Source: Acidobacteria bacterium Ga0074141 (GTDB lineage Bacteria; Acidobacteriota; Blastocatellia; Pyrinomonadales; Pyrinomonadaceae). Taken from it: a stretch of 64,000 nucleotides of DNA. The notes beneath the pieces were generated by a model. That model was not told where the DNA came from, searched no databases, and saw nothing but the letters and a program-made list of their open reading frames with translations. Shown here piece after piece: positions 55,827 to 64,000 of the stretch (its first letter is position 1; the number at the start of each line of letters is the position of its first letter). The DNA lies in assembly GCA_001464665.1 (NCBI GenBank), contig LNDP01000015.1, positions 434,001 through 498,000 of the forward strand, read 5' to 3'. The position numbers and the translations under genes are program-made.

Positions 55827-56803
55827 CAACAATTTCGCAAAAATTCGCCGATACAAGTGTTCTTGTGGTCGGCGACCTCATGCTCGACCGCTTTTGGTGG
55901 GGAGACGTGACGCGCATTTCGCCTGAGGCTCCCGTTCCCGTCGTGCGGCTTAGAAGGGACACTTATGCCCCAGGCGGAGCTGCCAATGTTGCCACAAACG
56001 TCGTGGGGCTCGGAGCTCGGGCCGCGGTCGTCGGGTATGTGGGTAACGATCCGGAATCCGAACTACTGAAAGAAGCTTTTGAGCTTTCCAATATCCCGGT
56101 CGCAAATCTGATAAGCGGTTCAAGTTTTCCGACCGCGGTCAAAACACGGATAATCGCCCATTCTCAGCAGGTCGTAAGGGTAGACAAAGAGCCGTTTGAA
56201 GGGCTTGGATCAGGGCATGAGACCGAAAGCTTTACGATCCTCGAGAAACTTCTTCCGACGGTAGGTGCGGTCGTCATATCTGATTATGGAAAAGGGTTTC
56301 TTACAGACAAGATCATTCGATTCCTGATCGAAAGCTGCTCGGAAACGGGGACACCGGTTCTTGTGGATCCAAAGGGAAAAGACTACACAAAATACGCAGG
56401 TGCGACGCTGATCACTCCGAATCGGAAGGAAGCCGCCGAAGCAACGTCGATGAGCGAGGAGGATCCGGAGTTGATTGACGGCGCCGGGACGCGGCTACGC
56501 GATGAAGTCGGCATTCATAATGTGCTGATAACACAGGGTGACAAGGGAATGACCCTTTTTATCGAAGATGGAACACGGGTTCACATCGAGGCAGAACCTG
56601 TTCAAACCTATGACGTTACCGGAGCCGGCGATACCGTTGTTGCAACTGTTGCGGTTGCTGTCGGTGCGGGACTCTCGCTCACGGAGGCTGCCCGGCTTGC
56701 CAATACGGCCGGCGGAATCGTTGTGCAGCAAGTCGGCACGTCCGCCATCACGATCGAACGCCTGCTTGCGGCCGCTAACGCCCGCTCGTCTCGCGATAGT
56801 TAG
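55823..56803 (+). CDS. rfaE1: D-glycero-beta-D-manno-heptose-7-phosphate kinase (RfaE domain I)
   Basis: 326 residues from the ATG at 55823, which overlaps the stop of the fusion gene; an earlier start would run antiparallel to its domain end and lacks homology. PfkB/ribokinase fold: [44 protein letters not shown], and the ATP/catalytic motif DVTGAGDTV near residue 265. It phosphorylates heptose 7-phosphate at C1. With GmhA and RfaE2 next to it only the phosphatase GmhB is missing from the ADP-heptose route. Confidence 0.9.
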   Translation: MTTISQKFADTSVLVVGDLMLDRFWWGDVTRISPEAPVPVVRLRRDTYAPGGAANVATNVVGLGARAAVVGYVGNDPESELLKEAFELSNIPVANLISGSSFPTAVKTRIIAHSQQVVRVDKEPFEGLGSGHETESFTILEKLLPTVGAVVISDYGKGFLTDKIIRFLIESCSETGTPVLVDPKGKDYTKYAGATLITPNRKEAAEATSMSEEDPELIDGAGTRLRDEVGIHNVLITQGDKGMTLFIEDGTRVHIEAEPVQTYDVTGAGDTVVATVAVAVGAGLSLTEAARLANTAGGIVVQQVGTSAITIERLLAAANARSSRDS

Positions 56804-56809
56804 TTTCTA

Positions 56810-57802
56810 ATGAAGATCTGCTTCATCGAACGCCTGGAGGCTGACACGCCCAGCATCGAGCGGGTATTCGACACTCTAACAACCGAACTTCGCTCGCGGG
56901 GCGTAGAATGCGTGCGGCAGAAACTCCCATACGGAAATCGATTTCTTGACGTACTTCGCAACTTACTACGCTTCAAGCCCGAGCCAGCGGATATTTATCA
57001 TATTGCAGGGCATATAAATTACATCGCGCTCAGATTGCCTCCGTCGAAAACCATTCAGACGGTGCATGACCTCGGCATCCTCGATCTTCGGAGTGGACTT
57101 CGCAGAAAGGTCTTACAGTGGCTATTTTTCAAGTCGCCGACTCGCCGGGCGAGAAAGACGGTAGCAATCTCGGATGCGACACGAGGGTCACTCGCCAACA
57201 TCGCCAACGTTGATGTCCAGTCGATCGCGGTGATCCCGAACCCATTTCCGCCGGGGTATGCTCGGCGGCCGAAATCTCTGGGTCAACCGCCGCGTGTACT
57301 ACAGATCGGCACGGCACCGCACAAGAATCTTGAAAGAACTGCGAGTGCTCTGAGCGGGATGAAAGTTCACTTTCGCGTGATCGGCAGACTCTCAAATGCT
57401 CAGCGAGCTCACCTAGAGAACGAGACGCCGGACCACTCAAATATTGAGTTTGTTGATGACAGCTCGATGATGAAAGAATACGAAGCTGCGGATATTGTCG
57501 TGTTTTGTTCGTTGTTCGAGGGTTTCGGGATGCCGATCATCGAGGCCCAGGCAATTGGGCGTCCAGTTGTCACAAGTGACCGGAGTCCAATGAAAGACGT
57601 AGCCGGGAAAGGTGCGGTTTTCGTTGACCCCGAGAATATCGGGAGTATTCGAAGCGGCGTTGAACGGCTTTTGTCGAATCCGGAGTTCATGACAGAACTT
57701 GGCGAACTTGGAGCAGAAAACGCCGGGCAATATCGCGTCGAAGCCATCGCCGAGCGGTATCTAGAGCTCTATAGCGGGATGATGAATGGCGAAAAGCATT
57801 AA
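56810..57802 (+). CDS. Glycosyltransferase family 4
   Basis: 330 residues. GT-B fold with donor signature VFCSLFEGFGMPIIEAQAIG (EX7E) and SDRSPMKDVAGKGAVFVDPE. Members with VHDLGILDLR and KTVAISDATR are often mannosyl- or fucosyl-type transferases in polysaccharide loci. It begins seven bases after rfaE1; a heptosyl role is possible but not indicated by motif. Confidence 0.86.
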   Translation: MKICFIERLEADTPSIERVFDTLTTELRSRGVECVRQKLPYGNRFLDVLRNLLRFKPEPADIYHIAGHINYIALRLPPSKTIQTVHDLGILDLRSGLRRKVLQWLFFKSPTRRARKTVAISDATRGSLANIANVDVQSIAVIPNPFPPGYARRPKSLGQPPRVLQIGTAPHKNLERTASALSGMKVHFRVIGRLSNAQRAHLENETPDHSNIEFVDDSSMMKEYEAADIVVFCSLFEGFGMPIIEAQAIGRPVVTSDRSPMKDVAGKGAVFVDPENIGSIRSGVERLLSNPEFMTELGELGAENAGQYRVEAIAERYLELYSGMMNGEKH

Positions 57803-57844
57803 AGCAGTGGGTTAGCTGTCGGCTCCCGACATATAAAGTTGCAT

Positions 57845-58720
57845 ATGAAGGTTCTAATTTTCGGCGGTTCGGGAATGCTCGGGCACAAGCTTGTTCAAGT
57901 GTTAGGTGAGGTGTTTGATGTAAAGTACACCCTGCGTGGTAGCTTTGATTCAGTACGTCGCTTCGGCTTTCTTCCGCAAGAAGGCTGTATTGAAAATGTA
58001 GATGTAACGTCCGACCATGTACTGCGTGAAACATTTCAAGGATTCCGCCCCGATGTTGTCGTCAACGCGGTCGGGGTGATCAAGCAAAAACCTTCGGCCT
58101 CAGACGTTATTACAACCCTTGAAACAAATTCGATCTTTCCACAACGTCTTGCGGCGTTAAGCGCCGAGTTGGGGTTCCGTTTTATTACTGTCTCGACCGA
58201 CTGCGTTTTCGCAGGAACGCGTGGCATGTACGGTGAGACCGACGCCCCGGACGCACTTGACCTCTACGGACAAAGCAAGCACTGGGGCGAGGTAACGGGC
58301 GAGAATTGCCTCACGATCCGGACGTCGATAATTGGCCGGGAGCTTTTCGCGGGTCATAGCCTTGTTGAGTGGTTTCTTGGGAACAAAGGGGGCACGGTAC
58401 GAGGTTTTCGAAAGGCGATCTATTCCGGCTTTCCAACGATAGTTTTTGCCGATATAATTAGGGGTTTGATCGCAGAACAGCCAGATCTCTCGGGCCTCTA
58501 TCATGTATCGAGCGACCCGATCAACAAGTTCGAGCTACTTCGACTTGTTGGGCAAGCCTATTCACGTAACATCGAGATCGAGCCGGATGATGACTTCGAG
58601 ATCGACCGCAGCCTTGACTCGGGTGTTTTTCGATCGCTGACGGGATTCGTGCCTCCGGCGTGGCCAGAAATGATTAGGTCAATGGCTGAAGACCCGACAC
58701 CATACGATAAATGGAAATGA
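57845..58720 (+). CDS. RmlD-like SDR, probable UDP-4-keto-sugar reductase (QnlA/WbvR type)
   Basis: 291 residues from the ATG at 57845. RmlD-type extended SDR: LIFGGSGMLGHKLVQVLGEV, VVNAVGVIKQKPSA, STDCVFAGTRGMYGETDAPD, DLYGQSKHWGEV (Tyr-x-x-x-Lys). Placed before an FnlA-like and an FnlC/QnlB-like gene it fits the 4-reductase of UDP-L-rhamnosamine / UDP-L-QuiNAc synthesis (WbvR, QnlA). In the FnlABC route the reductase is a longer, cupin-bearing enzyme, which this is not. Overlaps the next gene by ATGA. Confidence 0.78.
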   Translation: MKVLIFGGSGMLGHKLVQVLGEVFDVKYTLRGSFDSVRRFGFLPQEGCIENVDVTSDHVLRETFQGFRPDVVVNAVGVIKQKPSASDVITTLETNSIFPQRLAALSAELGFRFITVSTDCVFAGTRGMYGETDAPDALDLYGQSKHWGEVTGENCLTIRTSIIGRELFAGHSLVEWFLGNKGGTVRGFRKAIYSGFPTIVFADIIRGLIAEQPDLSGLYHVSSDPINKFELLRLVGQAYSRNIEIEPDDDFEIDRSLDSGVFRSLTGFVPPAWPEMIRSMAEDPTPYDKWK

Positions 58721-59772
58721 CAACGCCTTTTGAAGGTAAGAAGATTCTGGTGACCGGCGGAACCGGATCGCTTGGCAAAACCCTTGTACGGCGCCTGCTG
58801 ACCGGAGAAATGGGGATGCCCGAGCGGATCACGATCTTCTCTCGCGACGAAGCCAAGCAGCATTTTATGCGGCTCGAGTATCTTCATCGCACGGCCGCGA
58901 CCGACGAGGTCATCTATCAGAATTCACAAAACGTGCTTCAGTTCAGGATCGGCGACGTCCGCGATTTTGCTTCACTTGCCGCCGCAATGACGGATGCCGA
59001 TGTTGTTTTTCATGCGGCCGCACTTAAGCAGGTCCCGAGTTGTGAGTACTTTCCTTACGAAGCTGTTTTGACCAACATCAATGGCGCGGCAAATATTGTC
59101 CGTGCAATAAGGGAACTTCGGTTGCCGGTCGAGACGGTGGTCGGAATCTCAACTGACAAAGCATGCAAGCCAATCAACGTCATGGGGATGACGAAGGCTT
59201 TGCAGGAGCGTGTGCTTCTCGAGGCGAATCGCGACCTTTCAAAATGCCGGATAATGTGCGTCCGCTACGGAAACGTCATTGCTTCGCGAGGTTCGATCGT
59301 TCCTTTGTTCGTAGAACAGGTACAAAAGAAGCAACCGCTGACGGTTACTTTGCCGGAAATGACGAGGTTCTTACTCAGCCTCGACCGGGCCGTTGACACG
59401 GTCTTTGCCGCGATCAGGACAGGCAAGCCGGGTGAGACGTTCGTACCTAAAGTCGCCGCCGCAAAGATCGTCGACGTCGCAAAGGCATTGATGGGCGATG
59501 CCGACCTGCCGATCGTGTTCACCGGTATACGGCCGGGCGAAAAGATCCATGAGATCATGGTTTCCGAGGAAGAATGCTATCGAACCGTCGAACGTGGAGA
59601 TTATTATGCGATACTCCCGGTTCTGCCGGAGGTGCGTGGGGAAGATGAGTTCACACCTGCGCTATCGGCAGAGTATTCTTCGAAGGACGATAATGTTTCG
59701 GGCACCGAGCTTCGGGAGCTGTTAAGCAGTGCAGGCGGCGAGATCGCGAGTTTTCTGACCGCAACGGGGTAG
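58717..59772 (+). CDS. fnlA: UDP-GlcNAc 4,6-dehydratase/5-epimerase (FnlA/CapE/WbjB type)
   Basis: 351 residues from the ATG at 58717 (an ATG at 58711 is also in frame). Extended SDR of the CapD/CapE group: ILVTGGTGSLGKTLVRRLL, IFSRDEAKQHFMRLEYL, FHAAALKQVPSCEYFPYEAV, ISTDKACKPINVMGMTKALQ (Met-x-x-x-Lys in place of Tyr-x-x-x-Lys, as in CapE), and RYGNVIASRGSIVPLF. The reaction makes UDP-2-acetamido-2,6-dideoxy-4-hexulose sugars of the L-series. First enzyme of the trio. Confidence 0.9.
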   Translation: MTTPFEGKKILVTGGTGSLGKTLVRRLLTGEMGMPERITIFSRDEAKQHFMRLEYLHRTAATDEVIYQNSQNVLQFRIGDVRDFASLAAAMTDADVVFHAAALKQVPSCEYFPYEAVLTNINGAANIVRAIRELRLPVETVVGISTDKACKPINVMGMTKALQERVLLEANRDLSKCRIMCVRYGNVIASRGSIVPLFVEQVQKKQPLTVTLPEMTRFLLSLDRAVDTVFAAIRTGKPGETFVPKVAAAKIVDVAKALMGDADLPIVFTGIRPGEKIHEIMVSEEECYRTVERGDYYAILPVLPEVRGEDEFTPALSAEYSSKDDNVSGTELRELLSSAGGEIASFLTATG

Positions 59773-59778
59773 AACAAG

Positions 59779-60879
59779 ATGCGAGTAATGACGATTTTTG
59801 GAACGAGGCCGGAGATAATCCGGCTTTCGCTTGTGATGAAGGTTCTTGACCAACATTGCGAACACATCACTGTCCACACCGGCCAGAATTACGACGAAAG
59901 TCTAAGTGACATTTTCATTCGGGATCTCGAGGTTCGCCAGCCCGACGTTCATCTTGGCATTCGTTCAACGAGTTTCGGGGACCAGGCTTCGCAGATCCTT
60001 GCCGGCATCGATCGTGTGCTTGAAGAGAAGCGTCCTGACAAGGTATTGATCCTCGGCGATACCAACAGCGCACTTAGTTCGATCGTTGCGGCCCGTCGTC
60101 GAATTCCTATCTTTCACATGGAAGCGGGAAACCGATGTTATGACGACCGTGTGCCGGAAGAGATAAACCGTAGGCTGATCGACCACTCGAGCACGATCTT
60201 GATGCCCTACACCGGACGAAGCAAAGAGAATCTCGTTAGGGAGGGGATCGACCGGGAGCGGATCTACATAACGGGCAATCCGATCAATGAGGTACTGGAA
60301 TCTTTCTCGTCGCGAATCGATGAAAGTGACGCTTTATCAAGGCTGGCAATAGAGCGGTTTGGGTACTTTCTCGTCACTCTGCACCGGTCGGAGAATGTCG
60401 ACCTTCGGGACCGCCTTCAGGGTATCTTCACTGGTCTCTCAGACGTCGCGTCGAAGTATCAAAAGCCGATCTTTGTCAGCGTTCATCCGCGGACTGCGAG
60501 TAAGATCAAAGAGTTTGAAACGAACATTGACACCTCGCTTATCCGTCTGGTGGATGCGATGGGATTCTTCGATTTTGTGAAACTCGAAAAGAATGCGCTC
60601 GCGGTTTTGACTGACAGCGGGACGGTGCAAGAAGAGTGCTGTATCTTTGGTGTTCCAAATGTGACGATCCGCGATGTTACCGAGCGACCCGAGACCATAG
60701 AGTGCGGGAGCAATATCCTCAGCGGAGCAGAGCCGGAAGGGATATTGAGCGCAGTCGATCTTGCTCTTGCACAGCCTGCAAATTGGACGCCTCCGCCTGA
60801 ATATCTCGCAACGAACGTCGCAAACGTGGTCAGCAAGATCGTGATTGGCTACACAAATATCAGGAAGTACGTCTCCTAA
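59779..60879 (+). CDS. UDP-N-acetyl sugar 2-epimerase (FnlC/QnlB/WbjD type)
   Basis: 366 residues. Non-hydrolysing 2-epimerase fold: MTIFGTRPEIIRLSLVMKVL, VHTGQNYDESLSDIFI, LGDTNSALSSI, and FHMEAGNRCYDDRVPEEINR, the form seen in WbjD/FnlC rather than in WecB. Also LTDSGTVQEECCIFGVPNVT. It inverts C2 of the sugar formed by the two genes before it, giving UDP-L-FucNAc or UDP-L-QuiNAc. It starts six bases after the fnlA stop. Confidence 0.88.
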   Translation: MRVMTIFGTRPEIIRLSLVMKVLDQHCEHITVHTGQNYDESLSDIFIRDLEVRQPDVHLGIRSTSFGDQASQILAGIDRVLEEKRPDKVLILGDTNSALSSIVAARRRIPIFHMEAGNRCYDDRVPEEINRRLIDHSSTILMPYTGRSKENLVREGIDRERIYITGNPINEVLESFSSRIDESDALSRLAIERFGYFLVTLHRSENVDLRDRLQGIFTGLSDVASKYQKPIFVSVHPRTASKIKEFETNIDTSLIRLVDAMGFFDFVKLEKNALAVLTDSGTVQEECCIFGVPNVTIRDVTERPETIECGSNILSGAEPEGILSAVDLALAQPANWTPPPEYLATNVANVVSKIVIGYTNIRKYVS

Positions 60880-60886
60880 TTTCCGG

Positions 60887-62074
60887 ATGCCGAAGCCCCG
60901 AGTCCTTGTGATCTGTCAGTATTACCTGCCCGGCTTCGGCGGCGGCGGCGGGATGTGGACCATCCGAAACCTGATCGAGCGACTCTCCGACCGCTACGAA
61001 TTTTTTGTTCTAACAACCGACCTTGATGGGCCCGCACGGCGACTACCGGATTCGGTCGTTCGCGACCGATGGACCGAGCACGGATCGGCACGTGTTTTCT
61101 ACGCGACCCGAGGGTTTGTCTCCGCCCGGACCCTTCACACGCTTATCGAGGAAGCGGCTCCAAGTGTTGTTTACCTGAATAGCGTATTCGCCGGGCTCAC
61201 GCGGAAGTACTTGTCGGCAAGGCGACGAGGTTCGGTTAAGCGTATTCCAACGCTCATTTCCCCGTGTGGCGAGTTATCCTCCGGGGCTTTGCGGTCGAAA
61301 TCAACGAAAAAGAGATCTTTTCTGGCGATGGCAAAGCTTCTGGGGTTATTCAATGGAATTGTCTGGCGAGCGACAACTGAACTGGAAATTCCCGAGATAA
61401 GGCAGGCAATAGGCGACGGTTCGAAAATATGCGTCGCCCCGGATCTGCCTCCAAAGGAAATTATCCCCGAGTTTTCGTTCGAAGATAAGCCGCCAAAGCG
61501 GCCGGGGAAAGTCCGGATGATCTTTGCATCACGGATTGCACCAAAAAAGAATCTTCATTTTCTACTTGAACAAATAAGCCGCATCCCATTGTTAGAATGT
61601 GAGTTAGTGATTGCCGGCCCGGTCGAAGAACGGAAATATTGGCGCGATTGTAAGAAAGAGATCGAACGACTTTCGAGCAATACGAAGGTAACGATCTGCG
61701 GCGGGGTTTCCAACAGTGAGCTTCTGGAATTGCTAATTGGGTCGCATTTCTTCGTCCTGCCGACGCTCAATGAGAATTTTGGCTATGTATTTCTTGAGGC
61801 TCTTGCGGCAGGCTGTCCGCTCATCATTAGCGAAAACACAATATGGTCGGAAGCGGCGGAGCGAAACGCCGGATTCGTCATCCCTTTGGCTGACGTGAAG
61901 GCTTGGCAAGGCGTGCTCTTAAGCGTAGCCGATATGAACCAAGATGAATTCACCGGAATGTCCCTGGCCGCCCGGAATATGGCAACGGAATGGCTTGCAC
62001 GGCCCGACGATGAACTCGCAATGGTCGAAGCTCTAGAATATGTAATTTCAGAGGACCGCGGTCTCGCAAGATGA
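60887..62074 (+). CDS. Glycosyltransferase family 4
   Basis: 395 residues from the ATG at 60887; a longer frame from 60845 would overlap qnlB and adds residues without homology. GT-B fold: VICQYYLPGFGGGGGMWTIR at the N-terminus, then MIFASRIAPKKNLHFLLEQI and the donor motif VLPTLNENFGYVFLEALAAG (EX7E). The acceptor is unknown. Its stop overlaps the next start by four bases (ATGA). Confidence 0.86.
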   Translation: MPKPRVLVICQYYLPGFGGGGGMWTIRNLIERLSDRYEFFVLTTDLDGPARRLPDSVVRDRWTEHGSARVFYATRGFVSARTLHTLIEEAAPSVVYLNSVFAGLTRKYLSARRRGSVKRIPTLISPCGELSSGALRSKSTKKRSFLAMAKLLGLFNGIVWRATTELEIPEIRQAIGDGSKICVAPDLPPKEIIPEFSFEDKPPKRPGKVRMIFASRIAPKKNLHFLLEQISRIPLLECELVIAGPVEERKYWRDCKKEIERLSSNTKVTICGGVSNSELLELLIGSHFFVLPTLNENFGYVFLEALAAGCPLIISENTIWSEAAERNAGFVIPLADVKAWQGVLLSVADMNQDEFTGMSLAARNMATEWLARPDDELAMVEALEYVISEDRGLAR

Positions 62075-63312
62075 AGGGAGATCAAAGCAAAACAACTTCA
62101 GACGAAACGCAACAACGGCTTTGGATCGTTTGCGAGCTTTATTACCCGGAGGAAAACGCGACGGGACACTACATGACCCAGACCGCCGAGGGCCTTGCCG
62201 GGCATTTTGAAGTAAAGTTCATCTGCGGACAGCCCAACTATGCCTCAAAGGGTCAAAAAGGCCCGAAGCATGAGATTCGCAATGGTGTTGAGATATTCCG
62301 TTGCTGGGGGACGCGCCTCGACAAGAATATTATCGCTTTTCGGCTTGTCAATATGCTCACCCTCGGGCTGACGATGTTCCTGAAGTCGATCGTTAAGTTT
62401 CGTCGAGGAGATAAGGTGCTCGTCGTCACGGCACCGCCAAGCCTGCCATATCAGACGGGGCTAGCGGCTCTAATAAAGGGCTCCGGTTATTATCTGCTTT
62501 TGCATGATCTGTACCCCGACATCCTCGTCGCGGTCGGCGGTGCAAAGCCAAGATCATTCTTGGTCCGGACAATAGACGTAGCAAACCGATGGCTTTACAA
62601 GCACGCGGCGAAGATAATCGCCGTCGGCCGTGATATGAAGGAACGTCTCGAAGTGAAGACGGCCGGCCTGGACGTTCCGATCGCCGTTATTCCGAACTGG
62701 GCGGACATGGTCAATATTGAGCCACGCCCGAGAGAAGATAACGAACTGCTCGAAGAGCTCGGCGTAAAGGACAAACTCGTTTTCCTTTATGCAGGAAATA
62801 TTGGGCATCCGACGGACATTCGCTCGATCGTCGAGGCAGCCGAAACACTCAGGAACGAGCCCGTCCATTTCATTTTTGTCGGTTCGGGGGCAAAATTGCC
62901 GTGGCTTAGAGACGAGGTAGCATCGCGGGAACTTAAGAACGTTTCGATACTCGGGCAGTTGCCACGCGATCAGCAACGCGTCTTTTTGAATGCGGGTGAC
63001 GTCGCATTGATCTCGCTGGTGAAAGGAATGTTGGGAACCGCGATGCCGAGCCGAACATATAATACGCTCGCTACGGGTATGCCAATCCTCGCGCTTACGG
63101 AGGACGGATCGGAACTTGCTAGGGTCGTTGACGAGGAAAACGTCGGCTGGCATATTCCGCCCGGGCAGCCAGATGCTTTGGACGATATCATCCGCGAAAT
63201 ACTCTCCCGCCGCAGCGAACTCGGTTATATGAAACATCGAGCACGAGCCGCCGCTCTTGCAAAGTACACGCCCGAAAAGGCAATTGAGTCCTACTTGAGA
63301 GAACTTTCCTAA
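62071..63312 (+). CDS. Glycosyltransferase family 4 (WbuB-like)
   Basis: 413 residues, GT-B fold. The N-terminal LWIVCELYYPEENATGHYMT and the segment VEIFRCWGTRLDKNIIAFRL are those of WbuB-type transferases that act with L-FucNAc/L-QuiNAc genes. The C-terminal half has FLYAGNIGHPTDIRSIVEAA and ISLVKGMLGTAMPSRTYNTL. Placement after the qnl/fnl trio supports transfer of that amino sugar, as inference. Confidence 0.85.
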   Translation: MKGDQSKTTSDETQQRLWIVCELYYPEENATGHYMTQTAEGLAGHFEVKFICGQPNYASKGQKGPKHEIRNGVEIFRCWGTRLDKNIIAFRLVNMLTLGLTMFLKSIVKFRRGDKVLVVTAPPSLPYQTGLAALIKGSGYYLLLHDLYPDILVAVGGAKPRSFLVRTIDVANRWLYKHAAKIIAVGRDMKERLEVKTAGLDVPIAVIPNWADMVNIEPRPREDNELLEELGVKDKLVFLYAGNIGHPTDIRSIVEAAETLRNEPVHFIFVGSGAKLPWLRDEVASRELKNVSILGQLPRDQQRVFLNAGDVALISLVKGMLGTAMPSRTYNTLATGMPILALTEDGSELARVVDEENVGWHIPPGQPDALDDIIREILSRRSELGYMKHRARAAALAKYTPEKAIESYLRELS

Positions 63313-63315
63313 ACG

Positions 63316-64000
63316 ATGAGGGTTTTGGTCACAGGTGCAACAGGCTTTGTCGGCGGTCGAATTTTCAGTGACCTTAAATGGGCCGGCCATGAGGTTACTG
63401 GAACATCCACGACGATCGCAGACGATTCTAATATCGTCCAACTCGACGTTACGGATAAGGAATCGGTCTCGCGTTTGTTCGCCGAGCGGTCGTTCGACGC
63501 TGTCGTTCATTGCGCCGGTATTGCTCATCGCTTTGAAAAGACGACAGACGAGATCTATCGACAAGTAAATGTAGAAGGGACACGAAACGTCGCCTCGGCG
63601 GCGAGGAACGCCGGAGTTAGTAGATTTGTTTTGATGAGCTCGGTTCTGGTTTATGGAGGCGGCGGGTCGGACGGTGAACCAAGGCTTGAATCGGACGTTA
63701 CGAATCCTGGAGATTCCTACGCAAGGAGTAAACTCGATGCAGAGCTTGCTGCAATGGAAGTGTTTGATAGATCCAAATGCGATTTGTTGGTGTTACGGCC
63801 GGCGCCGGTCATTGGAGAGGGAAGTAAAGGAAATTTTGCTCGTCTGATTAGGGCGATCGATCGCGGCCGCTTCATCTGGCTTGGGACCGGATCGAACAAG
63901 AAGAGCCTTACTTATGTTGGCGATATTGCCTCGGCCTGTAAATTATTATTGTTCAGCGAAATGGAAAATCGGGTTGCAGTTTTCAATATCGCATCGCCGC
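63316..64000 (+). CDS. NAD-dependent epimerase/dehydratase (partial, runs off the window)
   Basis: 228 codons are visible from the ATG at 63316, three bases after the previous stop, and the frame is open to the last base. Extended SDR: VLVTGATGFVGGRIFSDLKW, LDVTDKESVSRLF, VHCAGIAHRFEK, VLMSSVLVYGG, SYARSKLDAEL (Tyr-x-x-x-Lys), LRPAPVIGEGSKGNFARLIR. This pattern is that of the WbpV/GalE-like reductases that often follow wbuB in such loci and precede the initiating sugar-phosphate transferase (WecA/WbpL type). The C-terminal third lies outside. Confidence 0.85.
   Translation, partial: MRVLVTGATGFVGGRIFSDLKWAGHEVTGTSTTIADDSNIVQLDVTDKESVSRLFAERSFDAVVHCAGIAHRFEKTTDEIYRQVNVEGTRNVASAARNAGVSRFVLMSSVLVYGGGGSDGEPRLESDVTNPGDSYARSKLDAELAAMEVFDRSKCDLLVLRPAPVIGEGSKGNFARLIRAIDRGRFIWLGTGSNKKSLTYVGDIASACKLLLFSEMENRVAVFNIASP

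Overview
The window looks like a chromosomal segment of an Acidobacteriota bacterium, probably class Blastocatellia (Pyrinomonadaceae-like). The reasons are the large one-component regulators that join an OmpR-type winged helix, a membrane segment and TolB/PD40 repeats (16955-19165 and 23786-26077), secreted proteins ending in a carboxypeptidase-regulatory-like domain, a small CxxC helix-turn-helix protein of a type common in these bacteria, and the general gene content. The assignment is inference from family knowledge, not a phylogeny.

1-11.7 kb is ordinary core and accessory chromosome: a UMF1-type MFS transporter, a LOG-family protein, an AIM24-family protein, PTS enzyme I, the RNase P RNA gene with a visible promoter, a ribbon-helix-helix protein, a TPR membrane protein, a small zinc-binding membrane protein, prepilin peptidase, an FAD-dependent oxidoreductase and a DUF305/LVIVD-repeat secreted pair.

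11.8-35.9 kb is a genomic island inserted at the 3' end of a tRNA-Cys gene. A 46-bp exact direct repeat (11805-11850 and 35816-35861) is the 3' half of the tRNA. Inside are two copies of a module made of a helix-turn-helix/Fic gene facing a tyrosine recombinase, with palindromic AGGACAT/ATGTCCT sites between them. A third scrap of fic lies next to the left repeat, and a decayed internal att-like site sits at about 19.55 kb. Both recombinases lack the segment that should carry the nucleophilic tyrosine. Both helix-turn-helix/Fic reading frames are broken at the same A-run, one with five A and one with three. The cargo is two winged-helix/PD40 sensor-regulators, a calcium-binding TolB-like protein, an S74-chaperone surface protein, a reprolysin-type metalloprotease and small unknown proteins. 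Between them are remnants of an AraC/NmrA pair, an arginyltransferase-like gene, an FMN reductase and a choice-of-anchor protein.

35.8-41.4 kb returns to the chromosome: tRNA-Cys, tRNA-Gly, a peptide-type ABC substrate-binding lipoprotein, NagZ and MutS, all on the minus strand.

41.5-64 kb is a Wzx/Wzy-dependent polysaccharide locus that continues past the window: export protein, BY-kinase, sugar-nucleotide genes, five GT4 or GT2 glycosyltransferases before the last one, flippase, polymerase, two methyltransferases and heptose genes. The genes suggest a glycan containing a GDP-derived deoxysugar (fucose, or colitose because a ColD-like enzyme with His in place of the PLP lysine is present), a UDP-L-QuiNAc or L-FucNAc-type residue (qnlA/fnlA/qnlB-like trio) and a heptose (RfaE2-GmhA fusion plus RfaE1).
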